A stretch of DNA of 64,000 nucleotides from Micropterix aruncella (GCA_944548615.1 OX155964.1:16232484-16296483), one strand, 5' to 3'; counted from the stretch's first letter, positions 22,042 through 32,650 are shown. Numbers and translations: made by a program. Notes: generated by a model from the letters alone, not told the origin.

Positions 22042-22687
22042 AGCGCAGTTATCTGATATCAGAAAAAATAAATAAATAAATAATTATAGTTGCATAAGTT
22101 GTTAAAAATGCTATGCAATAGCTTTACCGCGGCAGTCCCCGAGTGCCACACGTATTTTATTTTATAAAAAATAAATGTAGGTTCTATTTACGTTGAGTAA
22201 AAAAACAAATTTAAATTATATTTAATTATTATGGAAATTTTGTGGTGTACCTCTAAATTGAATTTCTTGCTTGAAAACCTTGCTTGAGAAATTGAGCAAA
22301 ACTCTTTTCCACATATTTAGACACATTGTGTTGGTCCTTAATCATCATCAAAAGCGTAGTATTAGTGTTCTCCTAAACACTTTCAATCGTCTTTTATAGT
22401 TTTATTTTTATGTTTTCATTTTTATTTTCCAAGCAACTTTACAGGTTATGCATGATCCAATACGTTTGAAAACAAGCCACTTAATACATTAAAAACAATA
22501 CTAGGTACGTACCTACGCAAAATAATCATTCCAAGAACAAAGTCAACACTTAATAGTTAAACATTTAACCAAGGTTTGTCTGTTTTTATGTTTCTACTGT
22601 TTATTGTGAAAATTTCTCAACGGGAGGGTTTATTTTTTTTTTTTTTTATTTACATTTCTTAGGAAAACGTACAGCTAGTTAAACATA

Positions 22688-24327
22688 CAGATGTGGCCAA
22701 ATTATTATCACCTCTAGAAATTTTTTGTAAAATTGTATGAAAACTTAGATTTATGACTCCAAAAAAAAAACTTTTTTTATAAATACATTTATTAGTATTT
22801 AGTGAACATGCCCTGTACGTTTTTCAAGGCTTTTATCCTACGCGGCATTCCAGCGATGGCATTTTAGCTTGGGTGACCAAATCGGCATCATTTTCCCAAA
22901 CTTCCTTCATGGCTGCAATCAATTCTGATTTGGTCCGCGGCCATTTTTCTGCCACTTTCTGTTTAAAATAGCCCAGTTATTTTCGATAGGGTTCATACCT
23001 GGGCTATTCGCTGGCCAGTCAAGGATTTGGATGTTGTTAGTCCTTAGAAACTCCGTAACTCTCTTCGCTGTATGACAAGGGGCTTTATCGTGCATGAAAA
23101 TTCCTTTTCCGTTAAATTTTCATTCATGGTTAGGATCACCTGTGTCTGAAGGACTGTTAAATACTGATCCGCGTTCATTATCCGGTCAACAATATGGAGA
23201 GGGAAGAGTCCTTTGTCCGATATTGCTGACCAAATCATGACCCTTACTGGCTGTTTGAGCTGCTGTTGGACACAGGAAGGTAAATACTCCTCTCCTTTCG
23301 ATCGGCGAACATTCCTGGACATTGGTAGTGTCAAAGTTACCATGGTCTCGTCACTGAATACAACCTATTTAAAAAATAGAGATAATTTAAATCAAATAAA
23401 AAAAATATTGAAAAATGTGTTTTCAGAATAATATCAAAAAGAGTGTTTATTTCATTTTTACCTTTTCTCAATCATCTGTAGTTATGCTATACCTTTTCTC
23501 AATCATGTTAAATGTTTACTCGCCCATGTTTTTCTTTGTTGGATCATCCCATTATTTAGCTTCTGCTTCTTGCGTGGTCGTCTTGCACATAGCCCAGATT
23601 GAAAAAGTCGAAGTCTCATTGTCCGCTCCGATATTTCTACGCCAACGTCACGCATGGTACCCCTAAGAGACTTACTGGATAGGGTTCGGTCGTCTTTAGC
23701 TTTCCGCAGCAAATATCGATCCTGGCTGCCTGTTGTTTTCCGGCTGCGACCGCATTTTCCTTTTCTTTTAGGACTTGTGACAACTCATCAGCTCTATTTT
23801 TTGCGAACTTACTAACAAATGATCGACTGACTCCCACTTTCTGAGCTATTTGTCTATGCAAATATTGTCCTACTTCCAAAAAACGTCGAAATTTTCGCTT
23901 TAGTCACTGCATTGATATCCTTTGCTTTACCCATATTCAATTTTGCAAAATTCAAAAAACCACTGTCAAGTTCACTGTTCAAAGCCTCAAATGAGAATGA
24001 AAATCATCGATTAGATGCTAGTCCTTAAATACCGCACAGGAACCATAAAATGAAAGCACTTTGTAACTGAAACTAACTATAAAAAACAATACAAAACAAT
24101 AACAACTCTAATCTGTTGCTTTCCCAAAAAAGGCCATTCAGGCCATTCAATAATTGCTCCCGGAAAGGTGAAATTTCAAAAATATGATATTTGTATTGCA
24201 TTACTTCTTGGTATTTCAGGTAACCTTTGCAAACAATATGCCAATTTAGAAAAAGGATGCAGCTGCAGTTTTGTAAACTACATTAATAAGTTTTTTTAAA
24301 GAGGTGATAATAATTTGGCCATATCTG
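22688..24327 (-). mobile_element. Tc1-like (DD34E) transposon, 1640 bp, inactivated
   Basis: Terminal inverted repeats of 28 bp (CAGATGTGGCCAAATTATTA at the left) match with a single mismatch. Both ends are flanked by TA. A broken transposase gene lies on the minus strand. The length is usual for autonomous Tc1 elements. It inserted into the 3' UTR of a LINE, whose two halves flank it. Confidence 0.95.
22928..23937 (-). pseudogene. Tc1-family transposase, frameshifted
   Basis: A start MGKAKDINAVTKAKISTFF near 23935 is followed after a shift by an HTH region, HRQIAQKVGVSRSFVSKFAK. Later blocks are DETMVTL, then PVRVMIWSAISDKGLFPLHI, then HDKAPCHTAKRVTEFL and the terminal NSPGMNPIENNW. The HD and NPIEN residues are 34 residues apart, so this is DD34E chemistry. 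Residues of the triad survive, but several frameshifts and stops break the gene. Confidence 0.9.
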
Positions 24328-24890
24328 TATATAGGTACACATTGAGAAATAAGTGCTGAAGGCCAATTAAAAGTTTTCACATACAATAAAAAGATACAAG
24401 AAGTGAATAAACAAACAAACATAACTAGATAGATGCTAATATTGCTAAGAAGAAAAAAACATATTGTTTAGTGTAAGTTTCAATTTTAGAGAAGAGGTGT
24501 TGAATAGGTCAATATCAACTTCTCGCGCCAATACATTAAAACATCTACTCGCTCGTATGACATAAGAATTATTCTTATAATTAGTTTTTGCAGTGGGCAC
24601 GTAAAGCAGGTTGGGATGCCTGAGACGCGCAGCAGGGGTATGTAAGCCCAAACATCCAAGCAACTCGGGACAGTCAACCTTTCCATTTGCAATGTTTAGA
24701 AGATAGGGCAGGTCCGCTATGTCCTTCTTTTGGATAGTGGGAGAATATGGAATTTCTTACTACGAGTTGAATAGCTAGGAATGTATGATTTAATTCTGAA
24801 TTGCAAGTACCTGAGAAGCCGTTTTTGAATGCCCTCTATGCGAGTTATATAGGTATTGCAAGATGGGTTCCAAACCTGAGACGCATATCA

Positions 24891-25105
24891 TACGACAATG
24901 TCTTACAACACATCAGTATGAAGTGTTATGTATGTGTACGTGCTACAAGTGTGTAAGTATGTGCCTTGTTATTGCATTCGATGGACAACATTGAAATGCA
25001 ACGCCGTTAATTTTATCCCAACAGAAAATGATGACCCAGCCGGGAAGGGAACCAGGAAACTTACAATGTAAGATCAGGCAACCTAACCACTATGCCACTA
25101 TATAG
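24891..25105 (-). mobile_element. tRNA-derived SINE, minus strand, 3'-truncated
   Basis: Read on the minus strand it begins 'catagtggttaggttgcctg', continues 'cttcccggctgggtcatcat' and 'gttgggataaaattaacgg', and breaks off after 'gtaagacattgtcgtatga'. It abuts the LINE coding region. It is the same subtype as 14771-15025. Confidence 0.7.
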
Positions 25106-25544
25106 AACGTAGCGGTTCAATTTCAACCCTCAGTTGAATAATAGAAATATTATGTCTACGTCTGGCGCGGTGACAGCAGGGCATTACATGGCGAGGGGCC
25201 TTTGATATTAATACCATCCGCATTAAATACATTGGTTCGAGATAATAGTTTCACCAAGAGAGCGGGTGATCTTGCGCATATTGCGCGGGTGAGCTATCCA
25301 CTCTTTTGTTTAGTGCTACATGAGCACGTAGTATCAAATGCATCTCTCCTCGTAAACGAAACGAGTTGCATCCAGCCAAACTGCCTACAAAATTGCTGAA
25401 ATACAGGAACCCTTTTAACCGGTTTTTTATTTTATCCGTTATCAGAATATATAGCTCGTCATATGGATATGGCAGAATTCAGCTTCTCAATATCGAGCCA
25501 TATAGCAACTCTAGCCATACAGATAGAGTATTTTTTACCTTCCT
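25106..25544. other. Unassigned; candidate 3' end of the zinc-finger transcript
   Basis: No gene was recognised. An AATAAA-type signal on the minus strand occurs near 25427-25435 and could serve the zinc-finger gene upstream. In that case the decayed copy at 25545-26178 would be part of its 3' UTR. Confidence 0.25.
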
Positions 25545-26178
25545 ATGAAGTGAGTCCAGATGTTATTTAAATGTCCTCGCCTTGAGAGTCCATTGACATT
25601 CACCACATACAACTCATACATGGTGCAATTGACATTAACTACTTACAAATTTCTTTCATTTATGATGAACAATGTTCAAATGCTGTTTTAAACAGCATTT
25701 GTCTGTAAAAGTACGATTACATTCGCTACATAAAACAATCAGATGAACGCCAGTAACATTCACCGCATACAAATCTATTTCATTTATGATGAACAAAATA
25801 TTCAAATGCTGTTTTAACCGCCTTTGTCTGCAAAGGCACGATTACATTCGATACATAAAAAAACAGATGAACGGTAGTAATGTGTCGATTTAATTCACTC
25901 ATATCAAAACGCCTTGCAGCACTACGGACAATCAAGCGATTTGACAGATCCACTGCTCGAGCCACTGTCACCAGTATCACTAATTCCGAATGGTCGACAT
26001 TCCATCGGTTCTGGCTTTATGAAACGAAAATCACATTCGCCGAATTCAAGCACATTCCCTCGCTCATCTGGTATGCAATCGCTTAGAGGAATACTCGATA
26101 CTTTAATGTCAGAATCGACCTCCGTTTTAATAGCGACATCTTCTTTAATCTTGATGGCAACGCTGCTGTGAATGGTAT
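25545..26178 (-). pseudogene. Decayed second unit of the C2H2 zinc-finger gene
   Basis: Minus-strand translation gives SVAIKIKEDVAIKTEVDSD, IPLSDCIPDERGNVLE and GDTGDSGSS-like text, then LNRHITTVHL. This parallels the N-terminal region and first finger of the intact gene at 26179-27192. Further down, finger remnants such as CSECNRTFTDKCCLKQHL appear, with many stops and lost Cys/His. A stop replaces the second residue of the first CxxC. It is a tandem paralogue that has lost coding capacity. Confidence 0.85.
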
Positions 26179-27192
26179 CTAAGTGTTTTTAAAGTCTCTT
26201 TGCTCTGGAGCTGCACGATCGCGTTCTCCGCATGATAATTTCTCCAGTTTCCTATGAACTATCTCTAAATGCTTTTTTAAATTTCCTTTTTCTGTAAAAG
26301 CCCGATAGCATTCTCCACATGAGAATTTCTTGAAATTACTGTGAATTGTGTCTAAATGCTTCTTTAAATTTCCTTTATCTGTAAAAGCACGATGGCATTC
26401 TCCGCATGAGAATTTCTTGAATTTCCTGTGAACTGTATCTAAATGCTTCTTCAAATTTCCTTTCTCTGTAAAAGTACGACCGCATTCCCCGCATGGAAAG
26501 TTCTTGAATTTCCTGTGAACAGTGTCTAAATGCTTCTTTAAATTTCCTTTGTCTGTGAAAGCACGACAGCATTCTCCACATGTATATTTCTTCAACTTCC
26601 TATGAACCGAATCCAGGTGTCTATTTAAACCTCCTTGCTCTGTAAAAGCACGATTGCATTCTGCGCATGCGAATTTTTTGAATTTTCTGTGAACTGCGTC
26701 TAAATGCTTCTTTAAATCTCCTTTCTCTCCAAATGCGCGTTCACATTCGCCACATGCGTGTTTCCTCAGCTTTCTATGAACTAAGTCCATATGTCTCTGT
26801 AAAACACTTTGCTTTGTGCAAACACGGCTACATTCACCACATATAAAGTTCTTTAAATGCAAATGAACAGCAGTGATGTGTCGTTTTAATTGACTGTTAT
26901 GCGAAAATGCTTCGCCGCATTCTGGACAAACATTGGCTATGACACGTCTGCCGCTAGATCCACTATCACCAATATCACTCCCTCTAGATGGAACACCTTC
27001 TATTGGTTCTGCCTTTACAGATTGAATCTCACCTTTGTATAATTCAAGCGCATTCCCTCGTTCATCTGGTGTGCAATCGCTTAGAGGAATACTCGTATAT
27101 GTATCGTCAGAATCTACCTTCGTTTCAATAGCGACATCTCCTTCAATCTTGACAGCCACGTTGCTGTAATCGTTCACAATTTTCTCACTCAT
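26179..27192 (-). CDS. C2H2 zinc-finger protein, eight fingers plus a broken ninth
   Basis: The protein has 337 residues. Residues 1-87 are acidic and contain two SUMO-type VKxE sites (VKIE 14-17, VKAE 59-62). Eight fingers follow, C-x2-C-x12-H-x4-H, starting at Cys 89, 118, 147, 176, 205, 234, 263 and 292, a strict 29-residue period. The linkers are HRKFKKF-like rather than TGEKP. Fingers 5-8 share nearly identical helices (D/E-KGNLKK), a mark of recent internal duplication. The ninth unit begins CGER, having lost its second Cys, and ends early through a one-base loss. The start has A at -3. The likely role is a nuclear DNA-binding regulator, but the target is unknown. The frame is uninterrupted, with no intron visible. 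It could be a real single-exon gene or the finger exon of a larger one. Confidence 0.85.
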   Translation of the reverse strand: MSEKIVNDYSNVAVKIEGDVAIETKVDSDDTYTSIPLSDCTPDERGNALELYKGEIQSVKAEPIEGVPSRGSDIGDSGSSGRRVIANVCPECGEAFSHNSQLKRHITAVHLHLKNFICGECSRVCTKQSVLQRHMDLVHRKLRKHACGECERAFGEKGDLKKHLDAVHRKFKKFACAECNRAFTEQGGLNRHLDSVHRKLKKYTCGECCRAFTDKGNLKKHLDTVHRKFKNFPCGECGRTFTEKGNLKKHLDTVHRKFKKFSCGECHRAFTDKGNLKKHLDTIHSNFKKFSCGECYRAFTEKGNLKKHLEIVHRKLEKLSCGERDRAAPEQRDFKNT

Positions 27193-28068
27193 CTTCGTTT
27201 GATTAAAGTTGCCGTTTTACTCAGAAGATGTGTTGTACTTCAATAATTCGTGAAGTTAAACGATTGCAACTAAACTGACATAGACCTTGTGAAGAAATAC
27301 AACTTGACAGCTGTCACTTTTCAAGAAAGTTGTCATTTGATAATTTTAATTGTTGCTAGTGTTTATATTTTATATGTTGGGATGGAATTTACTGTTTTTC
27401 CTTTACTTACTTTATTTAGCCTCTACGGTGACCTCTTTTAGGCCATTGTTACAATTTAGTGATAACAGGTCGGATGTCCGTTAATTAGCAGATAAAAGGG
27501 TGCTTTGCGAAGCCTATAACTCCAAATGGGCGGACAAATTCGTTGTGCGTGTATGCGTGTGTATCTATATGTGTGCTGGTCGGCAACGATAACAATTATA
27601 ACATTAAATTATGTTATTAGTGCCGTGTATCGTATTTTTATATAGGGCTGATACATAAATAATACGGAGAGATTAAAATGCCAACTATTAGTCTATTTGA
27701 ATATTAAAGCGCCTAATTATTATGTATGAAAACTTGAATACTAAATTAAAATTCACAAATTTATGTAAATAATATTAAAATGATAAAAGGTATGAATGAA
27801 AAATTGGTTTTTTAATAATATTTATTTATTTTGAGATAGACTACCTTAATGGCGTGTATAGAACGCCATCTATTGGGCTACTGAACACAAGAGAAGATTA
27901 ATGAATGTTTGGAACTATGAGTGCCATCTACTTGTTGCGTTTCATAGTAAAATCCTAGCTGCCTAAACGTAGTATGGCATCGAGCATTCTAATAAGCTAT
28001 ATAATCAATGGTACGAATTTTATTCCTGCATGGTGTGTACTACAGTGATGATGATGATTTCTTTATAT
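27193..28068. other. Upstream region of the zinc-finger gene
   Basis: Should hold the promoter and 5' UTR of the minus-strand gene. No TATA box at a canonical spacing was found. 27860-27950 contains two 'gccatcta' words ('cgccatctattg', 'gtgccatctacttg') seen again near 29110 and 32990, probably repeat-derived. Confidence 0.3.
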
Positions 28069-28470
28069 AGGGTGAGTTTTTATTAACCGGCATCTCTCAA
28101 GGGGGTGATTCAGTACGAGCAACTGAACAACTTTTAATAAATAATTTTGGGAAAAACAAAAAAAAACATTTTTGATTTTTTTAATTCAAAATTTTGAATA
28201 ACTTGACTGTTAAATAAAAGTTTAACAAGCGTTTGAGCGCGTTGTACCATCTATAGTTAGGTAAAATATCGCTAATAAACGATATTACCAATATTTTACC
28301 TACTGCTAAATGGCGCATCGTGCACAGCGCTTTTTATACTTTTTTTTTTAAATCAAATTATTGAAAATATTTTTTTATTGTTTTTCCCACAATTGTTTAT
28401 TAAAAGTTGCTTACCTGCTCGTACTGATTTACCCCCTTCAAGGATGCCGGCTGATTAAAACTCACCCCAT
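28069..28470. mobile_element. Long-TIR MITE
   Basis: The left end 'agggtgagtttttatta' with 'ccggcat' and 'aagggggt' and the inverted right end agree over roughly 100 bp with scattered mismatches. TA dinucleotides flank both ends. The centre contains a smaller palindrome 'gtaaaatatcg' / 'aatattttac'. There is no coding capacity. It is a Tc1/mariner-type MITE candidate. Confidence 0.8.
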
Positions 28471-28890
28471 AGGTATATATGAATCACTTTCTATCGCAAG
28501 TGGTGGCCAATGCAGTGGCCAAGTGGGCAATCGCTCAGAACGATCGCACAATTACTAAAATTGATCTAAGTGGCAGGCGTGCCTTGTTTGCTGAGCTATA
28601 TCATGGTAACAACAGCGCTTACCGGTGAATAGCGATAAGCCTAACTGCGCTCAACCCAACACTAACTCACTTATGGCCGTCATACTTTCACTGAATAGAC
28701 GCAACTCACTGACTGCAAGCACGCTCCAAGAATTAATAAACTGGGGAATTAGTAACACTAAACGATAGGTAACCAATTGCGATGGTAGGCAGATTGCACA
28801 GTAGTCACCGTACTAAAGGACAATGCGCAAAAATACATGGGCGCTGGGCCCACCTCTACAATAACAATGACGTATTTAGCATTGAAAAGA
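28471..28890. other. Unassigned sequence
   Basis: Moderate GC, no domain or repeat end recognised. Confidence 0.3.
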
Positions 28891-28900
28891 TCTATTTATC

Positions 28901-29504
28901 TTCTTCTTCTTCTTCTTCTTATATATAAAAATGAATCGCCGTGCGTTAGTCTCGCAAGATCTCGAAAATGACTCGACCGATTTGAATTATTATTTTTTTG
29001 CTTTGTTTGCCTTGATTCAGGGGTGGTTTACAAAAAAAAATTAGGAAAAATTAAAAGAAACAACTGAAAATCGAAACAATCGTCATTTCGTCATTTTGGA
29101 AATGGGCCACTTTCAATAGATGGCGTTCGCGGCGATCCTAATGTTTGATAACTGCGCCATCCATAACTGTTATTCTTTCAGTGCGATTGTGTAAAATTTC
29201 AAAAAGTCGAGAAGTCGAAAAAGTCAAAGGAGTCGAACAAGTCAAAAAAGTCGAAAAAGTCGAAAACGTCGAAAACGTCGAAAAAGTCGGAAAAGTCAAA
29301 AAAGCCCAAAAAGTCGAAAAGTGCACAAAAAAGTCGAAAAGGTCGGACATGTCGAAAAAGTCGAAAACTCAAACCGTACATGATTCGGCCATATTATAGA
29401 TTTCAACAAATTGGATTTGGAAGGTTGATTAGGATCAATAAACGCTTATGAAGAGTTACAATCAAATCAATTTTAGGTGGTACGAAGTTCACCGGGTCAT
29501 CTAG
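28901..29504 (-). mobile_element. Retroposon with perfect 10-bp target duplication and (AAG)n tail
   Basis: TCTATTTATC occurs immediately left (28891-28900) and right (29505-29514). Read on the minus strand, the element starts 'ctagatgacccggtgaactt' and ends 'attcatttttatatataag' plus (AAG)n. A tail next to a target duplication is the mark of target-primed retroposition. The start resembles lepidopteran repeats that end in 'gctagt' in the other orientation, so a Helitron origin is an alternative, but Helitrons do not make 10-bp duplications. Confidence 0.75.
29200..29368. repeat. GTCGAAAAA minisatellite
   Basis: About 18 near-identical 9-bp units ('gtcgaaaaa' with variants 'gtcaaaaaa', 'gtcgaaaac') lie inside the retroposon. 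The + strand reads as a run of (K/E)V(E/K) tripeptides and the minus strand as FDFF/FSTF runs. Both are open merely because the unit length is a multiple of three. Confidence 0.9.
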
Positions 29505-29514
29505 TCTATTTATC

Positions 29515-30291
29515 GGCATATTTATGACTCGTCAATCATGAGCCGTTTCGGAGTTTTGAATTTCGGAATCTTCCTAAATTTGGTTAATGACACGAAAACC
29601 TCATGCCAATTATTTATTCAAAATATATTACTTGCAGTGAAGATCCATAAGAGATAGTTAGTATATTATGATGTACGATCCCTGGGCATACCATGTTGAA
29701 CAGCTAACTTGAGCATATTACATATTTCAGGAAACAGATCGGAGTGAAATCATACGACACATTACAGAGTTCAAGGACCATATTCCAGTATTTTTCCTCC
29801 ATACTGCTGACAAACTAGAGCATTATTATGAATTATTGTATTTAGTGCTCACACAGCGTATGTAGTTTGTCGTTGCGGGTATTCTGTGACGATTTTCTCT
29901 AAAATAATTATTTAAAATACAATACCTGGATGTGGGTCCTAGGCGCCCTAGGGGATATAGGTAATTAGCCATATTTATTAGGCTATAACTCGGAAACGGC
30001 TTATAATTGAGATCAGTCGTTACAGTAATAAATAGATCTACATAAAGAGATTTTTCTATTGGCATATGATTAACAGCTACTGTAAAAGTGGGCCCAAAAT
30101 GCCTATTCTCTTTTCAATAGTAAACTGTGGCCCCATTATTTTTTCGAATGTGGCAATGGTGCTTAAGAAAACTGTTATGGCTCAATGACAGGAAAATATC
30201 ACTTTCCATTAGGGTGATATTAACATTCTCACAAATAATTTTGTTATACATTTGATATGTAGGATATGTCGTAAAGAAACATTTATATCGC
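29515..30291. other. Unassigned AT-rich sequence
   Basis: No supported gene, repeat end or tail. Confidence 0.3.
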
Positions 30292-30623
30292 AATGGGCTC
30301 GATTGCGATTCCCTTGAACTAAAATCGGAAATTCGTTCGTGGGAACGAGACAGAGCAGTAGGTACGTCAAAGCGGAATGTGAAATGAACGGTTGTCACTT
30401 TACCGGATTAAAACTACCCACCGAATTTAAAGCATCTAAATCTAACACCGCACAAATTATGTTCAAATTTATTCGGGCTAAGTTCGACAGGTGTTTTGGT
30501 GCGGGAAAATCGACGACAGTTCATTTCATATTCCGTTTAAACATATTGCTTCTGTCTCGTTCGGTTGAACTAAGTTCCTATTTTAGTTCGCGAAGAAACG
30601 CAATCGGGCCATCGTCTAGATTT
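30292..30623. repeat. Fold-back element with ~115-bp diverged arms
   Basis: The left arm 'cgattgcgattc', 'gaactaaaatcgga', 'cgagacagagca' and 'gaatgtgaaatgaac' has its inverse in the right arm in the same order. Identity is about 75-80%, so the element is old. No transposase and no clear target duplication. Confidence 0.75.
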
Positions 30624-30798
30624 CTCAATGACAGCGAGAAAGGGAGAGGACTAGATCCTCAGTATAACAACTTAAGATAGCAATGAAATGAGCAATAATA
30701 TACCTAGGTAAGTGGGAAAATGAGCTGTATAAAGCAATAAAAATATATGGATATTAATTGTAGGATGGTAGTTAGATAAAAACTAGTAAAAGATTATA

Positions 30799-31080
30799 TT
30801 ATATATAACTATAATGTATAATCAAATTTATGGAATCATTAAATAGATCTAATCCTTTACATGTGGTATCAAAAACACGACACATTCTGATGAGAGGTCT
30901 ATTCAACACGATATGTCTATTCCAAGCCATAACAGAAAAAGTATGAGAGCTCCTCGTTGGAGAGATGGACAGAGACGGTGTATGCCCGTAGTACCTACGT
31001 CGATTAGATGAGCAGGGTTTAGGTTTAGTTTTGCGATGGCTAACTCCACTAACAAAAGAATGGTGAGAAATGAGGCTCAT
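30799..31080 (-). pseudogene. Possible LINE C-terminal fragment
   Basis: The minus-strand frame ends NRPLIRMCRVFDTTCKGLDL followed by FNDSINLI. This resembles the LINE terminal pattern 'N-P--R---L-N-----DIF---I--F'. The upstream part is not recognisable. The identification is weak. Confidence 0.4.
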
Positions 31081-31121
31081 TTTTAAAAAAAGACCGTGTA
31101 CTGTCTGGTAGAGAGTATTGT

Positions 31122-31418
31122 GTGGTATATAAGAGAGCTCGCATGTCGCTAGTGAAGTTCAAGTACGATTGGCAAGAGCAGATGTGGGAGGACGTTAATG
31201 TGTCGCAGAGTGAAACGCACCTGGTCTGGCCGTGTGCCGATCGCCCTTCCAACCGACTGCGAGCCGACTTTCACTCCTTTCCCAACGTGCTGTGCGACTG
31301 GACCACATCTCTCCATATTGCCGCGTTCGCGTTTCTCCTTTGCGCAGCGGTGAAACCACTATTATATACAAATGTTGCCTGCTGCTGTGCCAGACTGGTA
31401 CAGAGATACGAGGGCTGA
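31122..31418 (+). other. Unassigned open segment with an upstream TATA-like box
   Basis: A 98-codon frame starting MVYKRARMSLVKFKYDWQEQ has moderate GC, while its neighbours are AT-rich. A 'gtatataagag' motif lies at 31121-31131, overlapping the first codons, so the true start could be the second Met (RMSLVKF). There are no recognised domains and a second frame is also open. It could be an exon, a promoter or chance. Confidence 0.2.
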
Positions 31419-31602
31419 TTGATCACAACAAACAACAATATTACTATTTGTATGAGCAGTGGCGTATATATTTAGGCATTCTAGTTTATATTTAAAAGCC
31501 AAATCTCACCTCTAATGTCTTAGTGGTATTTGAGTGTTACATATTTCAATTATTAGGTCTTTAACGAGAAATGTCTTTTAAGAAATATTATATATATATA
31601 TA

Positions 31603-31818
31603 TCCTTCTAGCCGCCTGTTCGGCCATAGCGACTGCATTGTAGATTCTAGTGACTTCTTTAGTCTTCTCAGAGTCCATTGTTCGGAAGCAGTCAAGTGCG
31701 CAGGCTATATTATAGTGCACAGGTGGGCGCGCGACCACGGGTGCACTCTCTCTTCCTCCCTCTTCTGAACCCGATGGAACGGAGACCGTTACGACCAGAG
31801 AAAAGTTTGGATGCAGAT
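31603..31818 (+). repeat. SINE body module, copy 2 of 3
   Basis: Same 'atatccttctag' to 'gtttggatgca' module as 5054-5262, but without a tRNA-like head or the common 3' tail. It forms the left end of the duplicated unit. Confidence 0.8.
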
Positions 31819-31939
31819 AAAATAAAATTAATTAATTAATCGCCAACACAGCAATGGCTGTCATTGTTAAATTTGTACTCAATATTGCAGAGCTATTTTT
31901 TTCGGATTTAGTTCGTTTTCCCACACTGTCATTTATGAA

Positions 31940-32650
31940 ATTAGTAGTTATGGCTTGTGGCTATGTTTAAGGTTTTTGGAGCTATTGTAGAGATGACCGG
32001 TGACTTATTGGTAGTTGTTGTAGTAGGCGGTGATGTAGAAGATGCATTATTGGATTTATCCTGGTTTTCTGATGATCTCGTGTTGTTGCTCATGGGGCTG
32101 TGTTGAATACAGCATACAGTCTCTTGTTCCGACATTATACAAAATTGTGATAGTTTCCCTTTTGGCAAATCCCCGTTTTTGGACAATTTTCCGGCGGTAG
32201 ACATTCTCCTAAAACGCCATTTATTTCACATGACTCTTCACGACAGTGTATATGCCAGGTCCCTTGGCACTTCCACAAGGGCTCTTTCCAATACTGGTAA
32301 CGGCGATTATGTTGAAGAGGCATTGGTTGTCAGCTATCGTCACTTGCAGAGGTCCACCACTATCGCCTCCATAAGAGTCTCGTCCTCCTTCTAAGCTTCC
32401 AGCGCACAATTGATCGTCCGTTATACCTTGCGGTAACCTCTTTCTGAGAGTCTTTGCATATAGTCTTCGACAGGTCGGCTGGTCAATCAAATCCACCACC
32501 ACCTTCAGTAAGTAGTCCGATGTATCTTCAGCAAAGTCGATCTGCCCCCAGCCAGTAACGACAGCTCGCTTGTTTTCGATGGTCGACTTTGTCCATAGAC
32601 ACGTTGGTCAAATATTTTAAGTGAACAGCTCAGACCGATAAGATAATTCG
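31940..32650 (-). pseudogene. Clip-domain serine protease pseudogene with permuted domain order, copy 1
   Basis: Minus-strand order is: CLWTKSTIENKRAVVTGWGQ, then TDDQLCAGSLEGGRDSYGGD with SGGPLQV (the active-site Ser region), then GPGIYT. This is fused at once to a clip-domain start, ESCEINGVLGECLPPENC, and after a frameshift KLSQFCIMSEQETVCC plus a Ser/Thr-rich linker. In normal clip proteases the clip lies N-terminal to the catalytic domain. The His and Asp of the triad are missing. A stop replaces the Arg of 'IRP', and the Cys before GDSGGP is Tyr. The gene cannot encode an active enzyme. Confidence 0.8.

Larger units (their letters stand above)
22628..24890 (-). mobile_element. LINE 3' half, split by a Tc1-like element
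   Basis: On the minus strand the coding end runs from about 24890 to 24445 and the 3' UTR from there to 24330. It then continues beyond the Tc1 element at 22687-22628, ending in 'gaaatgtaaataaa' and an A-rich tail. The coding part shows VWNPSCNTYITRIEGIQKRL and LLGCLGLHTPAARLRHPNLL, then VDIDLFNTS, in CR1/jockey C-terminal order. It is 5'-truncated and frameshifted. Confidence 0.8.

Noticed and set aside
26375..26581. Alternative minus-strand frame inside the zinc-finger gene
   Set aside because: Shadow frame produced by the 87-bp finger repeats.
29138..29399. Open frames rich in Val-Glu-Lys or Phe-Asp/Phe-Ser repeats
   Set aside because: Caused by the 9-bp GTCGAAAAA minisatellite; both strands are open and no start or splice context supports a gene.
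29814..30065. Short minus-strand frame of 79 codons
   Set aside because: AT-rich codons, no motif, no homologous pattern.
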